Positions 1 to 7,772 of a stretch of DNA of 64,000 nucleotides are shown here, piece by piece. Position numbers and translations under genes: made by a program. This DNA is from Thiofaba sp049322715. GTDB taxonomy: Bacteria; Pseudomonadota; Gammaproteobacteria; Halothiobacillales; Halothiobacillaceae. Where the stretch lies: the NCBI GenBank assembly GCA_049322715.1, contig JBMOQP010000009.1, positions 87,406 to 151,405 of the forward strand. Reading direction: 5' to 3'. The notes under the pieces were generated by a model that was given only the letters and a program-made list of their open reading frames with translations, was not told the DNA's origin and searched no databases. The stretch's first letter is position 1. Every line of letters begins with the position of its first letter.

Positions 1-159
1 GACTCGTGCCCAGGGCTTGGCCTCGCGCGCGATGTCACTCCCTTCGGGGCAGGCGAGGATGTTCTCGATTCCGCGGGCGGCCAGACCCTCGAGCAGGTAG
101 AGCACCTGGCGGGCGCCGCCGTAAAGGTGGCGGCCGGCCTCGATGTGCAGAACCTTCAA
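1..159 (-). CDS. glycosyltransferase, N-terminal part (runs off left edge)
   Basis: Only the first 53 codons are in the window. The N-terminus reads MKVLHIEAGRHLYGGARQV when the TTG start is decoded as Met, followed by YLLEGLAARGIENIL. This is the usual first strand and glycine loop of GT-B (family 4) glycosyltransferases of LPS synthesis. The TTG start at 159-157 overlaps the TGA stop of the upstream heptosyltransferase (TTGA), and a GGAGA ribosome site lies at 171-167, so translation is probably coupled. The family is inferred from a short fragment; substrate unknown. Confidence 0.6.
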   Translation of the reverse strand, partial: MKVLHIEAGRHLYGGARQVLYLLEGLAARGIENILACPEGSDIAREAKPWARV

Positions 160-1268
160 CGAGATGTCTCCTGAAGTGCATCTTGGGCCGTCGCCAGCAC
201 CTCGTCGCAGGTGATCCCGCGCATGCAGGTGAACGCGCCCCCGCAGGTGGGCCGGCGGCGGCAGGGGGAGCACTCCAGCGCGTGATAGATGACCCGCGTC
301 CGCGCACTGCCGGTAGCAAGGTACGGACAGGTAGAGCCGAACAGGGCGACCGTCGGCCGCTCGAAGGCCGTGCCCATGTGGGTGAGGCCGGTGTCGACGC
401 CGATGAGGAGCCTGGAGCGGCGGATGATCTCGGCGGCCTCCAGCAGTGTGGTGCGACCCGCGAGGTCATGCAACTCGATCCCTTCGGCGATGCGGTCGGC
501 CGCCTCACGGTCGGCGGGGCCGCCGAGCATGACCACCGGCAGCCCGAGCTCGCGGGTGATGCGCGGGATCAGCTCGCGCCAGGCGTCCTCGAACCAGTGC
601 TTTTGCGGGCGGGTGGTGAAGGGGGCGATCACGGCATAGGGGCTGCCCAGCCCCTCGCGCACGAGCAGGGTGTCCACCGAGGCGCGGGTGGCGTCGTCGA
701 TGTGGATGGTGGGCCGGAAATCCCCCGTGTCGAGGCCGAGGTGCTCGGCCAGGAAGCGGTATTCGGAGGACATGAACAACGACGCCGGGAGCGTCGTTGG
801 GTCGCCGTCAGGCGACACCTGAAGGGCGGAGTCCAAGGATGGATTCCTCCGTGAAGCGTCGCCACCTCGGGCGACCGTTTCGGTCATAAGCCAGCGGCTG
901 CCTTCCCGGGAACCCAGCCCCACCCGTCGGCGCGCGCCGGATAGCCAGGCCCAGGTCGCGCTCTTGAGCAGCCCCTGCATGTCCAGCGCGGTGTCGAAGC
1001 GGTGCCGGCGCAAATCATGTACGAAGGCGCGGACCCGTTGGGCCAGTTCGCGCCATGCCCGCGCCTTCCACAGCCGTTTCCATTCCCCCTTCGGCCAGGC
1101 GATGACCTCGTCGAGCATGGGGTGGTGGCACAGCAGGTCTGCCACCGCCGGCTCGGCCAGCCAGGCGATGTGGGCGTCGGGATGGGTGCGCCGCAGGGCC
1201 TCGATGATCGGGGAGGCGAACACCACGTCGCCGATGGCGGAGAGGCGGATGATCAGGATGCGCTGCAT
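156..1268 (-). CDS. lipopolysaccharide heptosyltransferase family protein (GT9)
   Basis: Family 9 glycosyltransferase expected to transfer heptose from ADP-heptose to the LPS inner core at the cytoplasmic face. Visible family marks are the N-terminal ILIIRLSAIGDVVFASPII, the DMQGLLKSA segment, APFTTRPQKHWF and VMLGGPADRE in the second half, LIGVDTGLTHMGTAFERPTVALFG near the donor site, and the cysteine-rich CSPCRRRPTCGG tail. I chose the ATG at 1268 (MQRILII) over an upstream ATG at 1298, because it has a GGGAGAG site and matches the family start. It overlaps the end of the O-antigen ligase-like gene by 16 bases. Residues about 140-164 come from an in-frame palindromic repeat and are not part of the family fold. 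gmhA/gmhB nearby supply the heptose precursor. Whether it is heptosyltransferase I, II or III cannot be decided. Confidence 0.9.
   Translation of the reverse strand: MQRILIIRLSAIGDVVFASPIIEALRRTHPDAHIAWLAEPAVADLLCHHPMLDEVIAWPKGEWKRLWKARAWRELAQRVRAFVHDLRRHRFDTALDMQGLLKSATWAWLSGARRRVGLGSREGSRWLMTETVARGGDASRRNPSLDSALQVSPDGDPTTLPASLFMSSEYRFLAEHLGLDTGDFRPTIHIDDATRASVDTLLVREGLGSPYAVIAPFTTRPQKHWFEDAWRELIPRITRELGLPVVMLGGPADREAADRIAEGIELHDLAGRTTLLEAAEIIRRSRLLIGVDTGLTHMGTAFERPTVALFGSTCPYLATGSARTRVIYHALECSPCRRRPTCGGAFTCMRGITCDEVLATAQDALQETSR
777..850 (-). repeat. three-hairpin palindromic repeat inside the heptosyltransferase gene
   Basis: Read along the gene, hairpin 1 is GGAATCC/GGACTCC around ATCCTT. 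Then comes CCCTTCAGG, hairpin 2 GTCGCC/GGCGAC around TGAC, and hairpin 3 AACGACGC/GCGTCGTT around TCCCG. It adds about 24 codons in frame (NPSLDSALQVSPDGD...). The host protein aligns as a normal GT9 enzyme on either side. Confidence 0.85.
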
Positions 1269-2581
1269 GGTGGGGGGGCTCTCCCGTGAGCCGTCCATTG
1301 ATAGCCGTAGGCAAGCCCTCCGAACAACACCAGGTACTGCCAGCCATGCTGGAAGAAGATGAAGCTGATCGAGCCGTTGTTCAGCAGGAAGATGGCCAGG
1401 GCCTCCAGGATGAAGACGAAAAAGAACACGGAAATGAGGCCGCTCCTCAGGGCATCGCGTGCTGCGCGGAAGACCAGAAAGGCTGCGGCAAGGAAGAAGG
1501 CCGCGCCGATCGCGCCAACGCGGACCAAGATCTCCAGATGGCCATTGTGGAATTGTGCAAAGTGGCGGATGGTCGCGTTGTGCTCATAGGTGGCGAGCAG
1601 GTGGTTGACCTTGGGTCCCCAGCCGAACCAGGGATGCTGCAGCCACAGCTCGATGGCAAAGCGCCACATGTGCACGCGCAGGCCGATGGAGGTCGGGGGG
1701 ATGTGTTCCCAATCGCCCGCCAGGATGGCCCGCCAGGTGTGCTGCTCCGTCGTGAGGCGGGCCAGCATCTTTTGGCCGAATCCGAGGTACACCGCGGTCC
1801 CGAGGATCAACAGGGCAGCGAGAAAGATAAGCACCGTTCGCTTCCCCAGGGCGCCCCGGAGCGTCGCGGCCGCGAGGAACAGGAACATGAACGCCAGCGA
1901 TGCCCCCAGGCTGATCCAGGTGGCGCGGGATGGATTGGATGCCCATGGCAGGAGAAGAAAGCCCAGGAGCGCGAAGGCGGCCAGCAGCCGGCCCCAGGCC
2001 CGGTTGTCGCCGATGTGCGTGGCCTGATGCATGGCATACAACAGCAGGCCGACCACGGCCGTGTCCATCATGACGCCTGCGATGTTCTTGTTTACACCGA
2101 AGGCCGTGTGCTGATAGTCGAAGAGCGGGCCAGCCCCGCCCCAGTTACCGTCCCAGATGATCCGCAGGACGATCCCCGCCAGGGCCAGAGCAAGGATCCA
2201 GCGAACGCGCCGGTTGTCACCCAGAGTGGCCCATGCGACCAGCGGTATGAGGCCGAAGCTGAACACCTCGAGCAAACTTCCGAATTGGTCGGCGGCCGTT
2301 TCGGGGAACTGGAGGGCGGCTCGCCCGGCCAGGACGAGGAGCAACAGCAACCACAGGCCGGATAGGCGGACAAGCGGGTCGCGGCGCAGCCATGGCCAGT
2401 TGTCGGGCAAGCGGGCCAGAAAGGCGATCAGCAGGAGGCCGAGGCCGATGTTCGCCAGGGCCTTGGAGGGGACGTATCCGAACGCAAAGGCCCCAGCGCC
2501 TACCAGAGCGAGGCGGTCGAAGAAGCGGGTGATCCCGTTGGGCAGCCAGCTCGATCCCGAGATGGTGGTGGAGAGGGTCAT
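1253..2581 (-). CDS. O-antigen ligase family membrane protein
   Basis: A 442-residue polytopic membrane protein with about ten to twelve hydrophobic segments and a large periplasmic loop in the C-terminal third. That loop holds IELWLQHPWFGWGP and, a little further on, FAQFHNGHLEILVRVG, the Wzy_C pattern of O-antigen ligases and polymerases. WaaL-type enzymes join glycan from undecaprenyl diphosphate to lipid A-core in the periplasm. The start at 2581 overlaps the preceding stop as ATGA, and the end overlaps the heptosyltransferase start, so the three genes form one operon. A Wzy polymerase or a ligase for another glycan is possible; sequence alone does not separate them. Confidence 0.82.
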   Translation of the reverse strand: MTLSTTISGSSWLPNGITRFFDRLALVGAGAFAFGYVPSKALANIGLGLLLIAFLARLPDNWPWLRRDPLVRLSGLWLLLLLVLAGRAALQFPETAADQFGSLLEVFSFGLIPLVAWATLGDNRRVRWILALALAGIVLRIIWDGNWGGAGPLFDYQHTAFGVNKNIAGVMMDTAVVGLLLYAMHQATHIGDNRAWGRLLAAFALLGFLLLPWASNPSRATWISLGASLAFMFLFLAAATLRGALGKRTVLIFLAALLILGTAVYLGFGQKMLARLTTEQHTWRAILAGDWEHIPPTSIGLRVHMWRFAIELWLQHPWFGWGPKVNHLLATYEHNATIRHFAQFHNGHLEILVRVGAIGAAFFLAAAFLVFRAARDALRSGLISVFFFVFILEALAIFLLNNGSISFIFFQHGWQYLVLFGGLAYGYQWTAHGRAPPPCSAS

Positions 2582-3702
2582 CGGACTTCGATCTTCAGGT
2601 GGTGCATGAGGTCGAGCATGTCGCGCCGCTCCTCCGCGGACTTGAAGCGAACGCGGTCCAGTCCGAAAGCGATGATAGACGTCTCGGGACCGTAGATTTC
2701 CCGGGCCAGGAACAGGACGGTGGAGCGCACCCCGAGGACATGCGCATACGCATGTCCTGCCATATAGGACTCCAGGGGCTCGTCGAGGTCCAGGATTTCG
2801 TACGAGGGGCGAAGGAGCTCGCGCCGGGGGTCCTTGGGGTGGGCCTTGTAGTGGACCTCTTCGATGCCGTGGACCTTGAGCCAGGCCTCGATCTCCCGAC
2901 CGACCGCTTCAACCTGGGCCTCCGACATCAGTCCGGCACCGCTCAGGGGTTGCCCGACGACAAGGGCCCTTCGGTTGTCGATGTCCATGTCCGGGCTGCG
3001 TTCGACCAGAGGGGGCAGTTCGGCAACCTTCCCGGGCGGGTACTGGTGGGGAATCAGGGGCAGCGTGTAGATGCGGTCCACGAACGGGGCGTCGGATCCG
3101 ATCCTGTCGCCCGAAAAGCAGGTGTAATCGAGCTCGGGGGCGATCAGTCGGCGCAGCTTGCGCAGGCACTGGGCCAGTCTCTTGGGCCGGGTGAGGGGGT
3201 AGCGGCGGATGTTGATGAGGCCATCCGGAAGGATCCTCGCCCGCAGAGTGGTGGCTCCCGTCAGGCGCGGCAGGCCGCGGACGAAGTAGTTGATGGCCTC
3301 GGTGTCGAATACCGCGCTGTGCAGATGGATTTCGTCCACGTTGCCGATGAGATCCGCGATGTCGCGCAGGTTTTTCCGCAGCCTGCGTAGGCGGCCGAAG
3401 GGGCCGGGCAGGGGCTCGAATCGCGGCCACGGCATGTAGGCGACTGCGTCCCAGTCCTCGGCGCGTACCACTGGGGCGACGCCGTGCTTGTAGTAAACCA
3501 GGATCTGGCGAGCCTCGGGCTCGAACCGTTCGGCGATCTGGCGCGCAGCAAGGTACTGGAGCGGGGAGGCGACGAAATAGATCGCAACCTGCGGGTTTCC
3601 AGTGGGGAGCGGAGCGGTCATCAAGGGGGAGGGCTCGTCATGAGTAGGGGGCGGGCTAGGTCGAAGGTTCGACTCGACATTACAATGTTTTGCCTTGCCC
3701 AT
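2578..3702 (-). CDS. putative GT52/polysialyltransferase-like glycosyltransferase
   Basis: 374 residues, soluble. The N-terminal part (VAIYFVASPLQYLAARQIAE) and a YKAHPKDPR segment near residue 290 resemble the first strand and the conserved HP motif of sialyltransferase-like GT-B enzymes (GT52 and the capsule polysialyltransferase group). A VLGVRSTVLFLAREIYG segment follows. The assignment is by motif resemblance only. The ATG at 3702 has a GGGGGAA site; Met28 (3621) is an alternative start without a good site. The stop overlaps the next start (ATGA), which places it first in the LPS operon, divergent from gmhA. Donor and acceptor are unknown. Confidence 0.6.
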   Translation of the reverse strand: MGKAKHCNVESNLRPSPPPTHDEPSPLMTAPLPTGNPQVAIYFVASPLQYLAARQIAERFEPEARQILVYYKHGVAPVVRAEDWDAVAYMPWPRFEPLPGPFGRLRRLRKNLRDIADLIGNVDEIHLHSAVFDTEAINYFVRGLPRLTGATTLRARILPDGLINIRRYPLTRPKRLAQCLRKLRRLIAPELDYTCFSGDRIGSDAPFVDRIYTLPLIPHQYPPGKVAELPPLVERSPDMDIDNRRALVVGQPLSGAGLMSEAQVEAVGREIEAWLKVHGIEEVHYKAHPKDPRRELLRPSYEILDLDEPLESYMAGHAYAHVLGVRSTVLFLAREIYGPETSIIAFGLDRVRFKSAEERRDMLDLMHHLKIEVR

Positions 3703-3735
3703 GGATTCCCCCGGGCGTGTATTCCGGATAATGCC

Positions 3736-4311
3736 ATGTCAGCGGCCGCCAGCCATTTCCACAGCCATCTCGACGTCGTTCGCGCACTCCAGGCCCGGAT
3801 CGAGCCCATCGAGCGCATGGGGGCGCTGGCCATTGCCGCGCTGCGTCGGGGGGGGCGGGTCTTCCTTTGCGGCAACGGCGGCAGCGCGGCCGATGCGCAG
3901 CACATCGCGGCCGAGCTGGTCGGACGCTTCTCCCATCAGCGGCGCGGCCTGCCCGCCCTCGCCCTGACCACCGACACCTCGGCGCTCACCTCGATCGGCA
4001 ACGATTTCGGCTTCGAGCACGTCTTCGCCCGCCAGGTGGAGGCGCTGGCGCGCGAGGGGGACATTCTGATCGGGATTTCCACCTCGGGCAACAGCCGCAA
4101 CGTGATCGAGGCGGTGAAGGTGGCGCGTGAGATGGGCGTGACGACCATCGGACTGCTCGGTGGCACGGGCGGGGCGCTGAAGGATCTGGTCGATCACGCC
4201 CTGATTGTGCCTTCGCCCGACACCCCGCGCATCCAGGAGTGCCACATCCTGGTCGGGCACATCTGGTGCGCGATGATCGACGAGGCCTTCCGGGAGGATG
4301 GGGGCCAATGA
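3736..4311 (+). CDS. gmhA: phosphoheptose isomerase (sedoheptulose 7-phosphate isomerase)
   Basis: Converts sedoheptulose 7-phosphate to D-glycero-D-manno-heptose 7-phosphate, the first step of ADP-heptose synthesis in the cytoplasm. It is a 191-residue SIS-domain protein with the family motifs RVFLCGNGGSAADAQHIAAEL, TTDTSALTSIGNDFGFE, ISTSGNSRNVIEA and the metal-ligand region PRIQECHILVGH. The ATG at 3736 gives the usual GmhA length; the reading frame is open further upstream but that part is not conserved. The stop overlaps the gmhB start (ATGA). Confidence 0.95.
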   Translation: MSAAASHFHSHLDVVRALQARIEPIERMGALAIAALRRGGRVFLCGNGGSAADAQHIAAELVGRFSHQRRGLPALALTTDTSALTSIGNDFGFEHVFARQVEALAREGDILIGISTSGNSRNVIEAVKVAREMGVTTIGLLGGTGGALKDLVDHALIVPSPDTPRIQECHILVGHIWCAMIDEAFREDGGQ

Positions 4312-4859
4312 CCGACTGCAACAAGCTCGTCATCCTCGACCGCGACGGGGTCGTCAACGAGGATTCCGACGACTTCATCAAGTCGGCGGAGGAGTGGGTG
4401 CCGCTGCCGGGCAGCATCGAGGCGATCGCGCGCCTCAAGCAGGCTGGCTGGACGGTCGGCATCGCCACCAACCAGTCGGGCCTTGCGCGCGGCCTGTTCG
4501 ACGAGGCCACCCTGCATGCCATGCACGACAAGCTGGCCGATCTGCTGGCGGAGCATGGCGCTGCGGTCGACTACATCACCTGGTGCCCGCACGGCCCGGG
4601 TTCGACCTGCCGCTGCCGCAAGCCGCTGCCGGGCATGTACGAGGAGATCGCGGAGCACTTCGGCTGCAGTCTGGCCGGGGTGCCGGTGATCGGCGACAGC
4701 TTGCGCGACCTGGAGGCCGCCGTCGCCGCGGGGGCGAGGCCGATGCTGGTGCGCACCGGCAAGGGCGAGCGCACGCTGGCGAAGGGGGGGCTGCCGGTGA
4801 ACACGCCGGTGTTCGATGATCTGGCGCATGCCGTGGAGGACTTGCTGGGCGAAGGGTAG
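4308..4859 (+). CDS. gmhB: D-glycero-beta-D-manno-heptose 1,7-bisphosphate 7-phosphatase
   Basis: HAD-superfamily phosphatase of 183 residues that removes the 7-phosphate of heptose bisphosphate in the ADP-heptose pathway. Motif I is LDRDGVVN, followed by the GmhB signature ATNQSGLARG, the zinc-binding set WCPHGPGSTCRCRKP (Cys and His ligands), and GDSLRDLEAA as motif IV. The start at 4308 overlaps the gmhA stop. The ADP-heptose synthase (hldE) is not in this window. Confidence 0.95.
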   Translation: MTDCNKLVILDRDGVVNEDSDDFIKSAEEWVPLPGSIEAIARLKQAGWTVGIATNQSGLARGLFDEATLHAMHDKLADLLAEHGAAVDYITWCPHGPGSTCRCRKPLPGMYEEIAEHFGCSLAGVPVIGDSLRDLEAAVAAGARPMLVRTGKGERTLAKGGLPVNTPVFDDLAHAVEDLLGEG

Positions 4860-4894
4860 GCGCAACGCTCTTTCGGGGCGGCACGAAGGTTCGT

Positions 4895-5070
4895 AATCCT
4901 CATTGCGGCAGAAGCCATCCATGGCTTCTGGCCTGCGGCCAGCGCTGGCGCGCCGCAACATTGCTCCTGCAATGTCGTTAGCCGAAGGCGAAGCAATCCA
5001 CAGACCGCCGTGGTATGGATCGCCACGGGCCTTCGGCCCTAACGCAAAGCTGGCGTAAGCCCGCGATGAC
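4895..5070. repeat. intergenic array of palindromic repeats
   Basis: The gap between gmhB and the RlmN-family gene has no gene but a chain of hairpins: AGAAGCCAT/ATGGCTTCT, GGCCTGCGGCC, GCGCTGGCGC, ACATTGC/GCAATGT, a loose pair around GCAATCCACAG, and GGCCTTCGGCC. The last is followed by TAACGCAAAGCTGGCGTAAGC, a module also found at about 10850, 19285 and 47810. Confidence 0.7.
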
Positions 5071-5102
5071 GAGAATTGTGCTCTCGGCCCGGAACCAGAC
5101 TG

Positions 5103-6119
5103 CTACACGGGCTGAATCACGTGGACCAGCGTTCTTGCCCTTAGCTGACCGCAGCCGCCGTCGATGTCCTGTCCGGCGGAGTTGCGCATCTTGGTCAGGA
5201 TGCCGCGCCGGTGCAGCTCTCGCACCATCTCGGCGGTCCGCTCCCGCGCGGGACGGCGATAGGGCAGGGCGTCCACCGTGTTGTACGGGATCAGGTTCAT
5301 CATCGCGTACTTGCCTGACAGCAGGCGGACGATGCCTTCGATCTCCTCCTCGCTGTCGTTGATGCCCTCGAGCAGGGTCCACTGGTACTGGATCGGATGG
5401 CCGGTGGCGCGGGCATACGCCTCGCCCAGTTCCACCAGCTCCTCGGGGTCGATGCGCGGTGCCTTGGGCAGCAGCTGCGCACGCAGGTCGGCGCGGCTGG
5501 TATGCAGCGAAAGAGCCAGCGCGGGTTTGGCCGTGCCTTGAGGCAGGCGCTCGAACACGCGGTGGTCGCCGACGGTCGAGAAGACCAGGTTCTTGTGGCC
5601 GATGCCCCCCTCCCTGCCGAGCAGCTCGATGGCCTCACACACGTGGTCGAGGTTGTGGGCGGGCTCGCCCATGCCCATGAACACCACCTTCTTCACCGGG
5701 CGCAGCCGGCGAGCCAGCGCCACCTGGGCGACGATCTCGGCGCTGCCCAGTTGGCGCAGCAGGCCCTCGCGCCCCGTCATGCAGAAGGTGCAGCCGACCG
5801 CGCAACCGACCTGGGTCGAGACGCACAGGCCATCGCGCGGCAGCAGCACGCTTTCCACCGTCTGGCCGTCGGCCAGTGCGACCAGCAGCCGCACGGCCCC
5901 ATCCTCGGCCGGATGCCGCGAACGCAGGCGGGCCAGTCCCTCGATCTCGGCAAGGAGTGCGGGCAGCTCGGCGCGGACGGCTTTCGGGAAAAAGGTCTCC
6001 GTCTTGCTGTGGCGGTTGTCGAGCGACCTGACTTGCGCCCAGGCTTGCAGCACCCGGTGCTCGTGGCAGGGCAAGGCGCCATGGTCGCGCAGGCGTTGGC
6101 GGATGTGTTCAATGCGCAT
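5103..6119 (-). CDS. RlmN/Cfr-family radical SAM RNA methyltransferase
   Basis: 338 residues. The radical SAM cluster motif is CAVGCTFC (CX3CX2C) inside STQVGCAVGCTFCMTG. Further RlmN features are VFMGMGEPAHNLDHV, NLVFSTVGDH, IQYQWTLLEGINDS, MNLIPYNTV and the C-terminal QDIDGGCGQLR, whose Cys corresponds to the methyl-carrying cysteine of RlmN. RlmN methylates A2503 of 23S rRNA and A37 of some tRNAs. This protein is shorter than E. coli RlmN, and CTFCMTGREG differs from the usual CTFCSTG, so it may be a paralogue with another RNA target. A search for a second rlmN in the genome would settle this. Confidence 0.85.
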   Translation of the reverse strand: MRIEHIRQRLRDHGALPCHEHRVLQAWAQVRSLDNRHSKTETFFPKAVRAELPALLAEIEGLARLRSRHPAEDGAVRLLVALADGQTVESVLLPRDGLCVSTQVGCAVGCTFCMTGREGLLRQLGSAEIVAQVALARRLRPVKKVVFMGMGEPAHNLDHVCEAIELLGREGGIGHKNLVFSTVGDHRVFERLPQGTAKPALALSLHTSRADLRAQLLPKAPRIDPEELVELGEAYARATGHPIQYQWTLLEGINDSEEEIEGIVRLLSGKYAMMNLIPYNTVDALPYRRPARERTAEMVRELHRRGILTKMRNSAGQDIDGGCGQLRARTLVHVIQPV

Positions 6120-6213
6120 GGGAGGAATGCTGCTGGATGCCGCGGGACAGGGTGCGAGGAACGGGGTATCAGGGAGGGGGCGAGGCGATCACCGCCCGAT
6201 GGATGAGGCGGCG

Positions 6214-6348
6214 TTATGCCTCGTTATCCGTTTTCGACTCGGCAGCCTTGCGCAGCACATGCCGGATGCCGAAGAAGAAGGCGACATGAAGCAGGATCGT
6301 CACCACGATGACGACGATCCAGAGTGGGTTGTCCAGCAGCAGCTGCAT
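6214..6348 (-). CDS. small single-pass membrane protein, 44 residues
   Basis: Short reading frame starting MQLLLDNPLWIVVIVVTILL, with one hydrophobic helix (about residues 9-27) followed by a basic then acidic tail (RHVLRKAAESKTDNEA). It lies 27 bases downstream of the zf-CHCC gene on the same strand. There is no strong ribosome site. The membrane-anchor shape and codon use look real, but no family is recognised. Confidence 0.45.
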   Translation of the reverse strand: MQLLLDNPLWIVVIVVTILLHVAFFFGIRHVLRKAAESKTDNEA

Positions 6349-6375
6349 GGGCAGGCGCGTCCCGGCGGGAGGGGC

Positions 6376-6588
6376 TCAGTCGACCAGTTCGTACACCGCG
6401 CCGCAATAGATGCAGGTGGCACGGCCGCCGTTCTCCTCGACCGGGATGTAGACGCGCGGGTGCGAGTTCCACAGGCTTTCGCCCCCGCGCGGGCAGTGCA
6501 CGGGCAGGTCCTTGCGGCTGACCTTGATCAGCTTGCTGGTGTTGGGGGTCTTGAAGTCCTGCGGGTGGGAGGCGGTGTTCGGGTTCAT
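6376..6588 (-). CDS. zinc-finger (zf-CHCC) domain protein
   Basis: 70-residue protein with the zf-CHCC pattern: a Cys in LPVHCPRGG, a His in SHPRVYIP, and CIYCG near the C-terminus (ATCIYCGAVYELV). This small domain is shared with the mitochondrial complex I subunit NDUFS6. Bacterial members are free-standing and uncharacterised. It lies 16 bases downstream of ilvE on the same strand, so the two may be cotranscribed. Confidence 0.88.
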   Translation of the reverse strand: MNPNTASHPQDFKTPNTSKLIKVSRKDLPVHCPRGGESLWNSHPRVYIPVEENGGRATCIYCGAVYELVD

Positions 6589-6604
6589 GCCATGGCTCCT
6601 GAAA

Positions 6605-7537
6605 TCAGGCGACGTGGGTCAGCCAGCCCAGGTGCTTGGGATGGCGGCCGTGGACGACGTCGAAGTAGAGGGCCTGCAGGCGCTCGGTGATGGGGCCGCG
6701 GCTGCCGGCGCCGATCGGGCGGTTGTCCACCTCGCGGATCGGGGTGACTTCGGCCGCGGTGCCGGTGAAGAAGGCCTCGTCGGCGACATAGACCTCGTCG
6801 CGGGTGATGCGCTTTTCCACCACCTTCAGGCCCAGTTCGTCGGCCAGCAGGAAGATGGTCTTGCGGGTGATGCCGTCCAGCGCGGAGGTGAGGTCGGGGG
6901 TGTAGATCACGCCGTCGCGGACGATGAAGATGTTCTCGCCCGAGCCCTCGGCTACGTAGCCCTCGGCGTCCAGCAGCATGGCTTCGTCATAACCGTCCTG
7001 CAGCGCCTCGCGCAGGGCCAGCATGGAGTTCATGTAGTTGCCGTTGGCCTTGGCCTTGCACATGGTGATGTTGACGTGGTGGCGGGTGAAGGAGGATGTC
7101 TTCACCCGGATGCCGCGCTCCATGCCCTCGGCGCCCAGGTAGCTGCCCCAGGTCCAGGCGGCGACGATGCAGTGCACCTTGAGGTTGTCGGCGCGCAGGC
7201 CCATGCCTTCCGGGCCGTAGAAGCACATCGGACGGATGTAGGCGGACTCGAGCTTGTTCTCGCGCACCACGGCGCGCTGTGCCTCGTTCAGCTCGGCGGC
7301 GGACCAGGGCACGTCCATGCGCAAGATCTTGGCGGAGTTGAGCAGGCGCTTGGTGTGCTCTTCCAGGCGGAAGATGGCGGTGCCCTTGTCGGTCTTGTAG
7401 GCGCGCACGCCCTCGAACACGCCCATGCCATAGTGCAGGGTGTGGGTGAGGACGTGGGTCTTGGCCTCACGCCAGTCAACCAGCTGGCCGTCGTACCAGA
7501 TCAGGCCGTCGCGGTCGGCCATGGTGGGCATTGCCAT
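6605..7537 (-). CDS. ilvE: branched-chain amino acid aminotransferase
   Basis: Fold-type IV PLP aminotransferase of 310 residues. It interconverts leucine, isoleucine and valine with their 2-oxo acids using glutamate/2-oxoglutarate. Visible marks are HTLHYGMGVFEGVRAY near the N-terminus, the PLP lysine in TMCKAKANGNYMNSMLA, the EGSGENIFIV loop and the C-terminal FFTGTAAEVTPIREVD. An alternative start, Met6 (MADRDGL), is possible. The upstream gap (7538-7772) carries repeats. Confidence 0.95.
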   Translation of the reverse strand: MAMPTMADRDGLIWYDGQLVDWREAKTHVLTHTLHYGMGVFEGVRAYKTDKGTAIFRLEEHTKRLLNSAKILRMDVPWSAAELNEAQRAVVRENKLESAYIRPMCFYGPEGMGLRADNLKVHCIVAAWTWGSYLGAEGMERGIRVKTSSFTRHHVNITMCKAKANGNYMNSMLALREALQDGYDEAMLLDAEGYVAEGSGENIFIVRDGVIYTPDLTSALDGITRKTIFLLADELGLKVVEKRITRDEVYVADEAFFTGTAAEVTPIREVDNRPIGAGSRGPITERLQALYFDVVHGRHPKHLGWLTHVA

Positions 7538-7654
7538 CGAAAAACTCCTGAAGAATGCGCTGCGAAAAGATCGCTGGATTATGGCATGGAAGGGGGGAGG
7601 GCTGAAGGTGGGGCCGCCGTGGGCGGCCTCACCTGGCCGATATCCTGGAGGCTA

Positions 7655-7770
7655 AGTGTGACGAGGGCGTCGCTCCTACGGGCTGGTTGGGAGGCGGCCC
7701 TCCGGCGGGGTGATCGCTTCCTCGGGTTTTGGCGCGGCGGGTGCGTCGCTCCTACGGGGCTCGCCGCGGG
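7655..7770. repeat. REP-like direct repeats upstream of ilvE
   Basis: GCGTCGCTCCTACGGG occurs twice, at 7667-7682 and 7743-7758, with GGGAGGCGGCCCTCC between. The complement (CCCGTAGGAGCGACGC) is typical of REP-type repeats of Gammaproteobacteria. No gene is seen in 7538-7772. Confidence 0.6.
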
Positions 7771-7772
7771 GT

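Noticed and set aside
771..860. Frameshifts or sequencing errors explaining the odd peptides in nine genes
   Set aside because: All inserts are multiples of three in effect, flanks continue in the same frame, and the inserted DNA is recognisably the same hairpin element each time.
3660..3735. Promoter with TACAAT for gmhA
   Set aside because: TACAAT at 3681-3686 is a fair -10, but no -35 element stands at the right distance on either strand.
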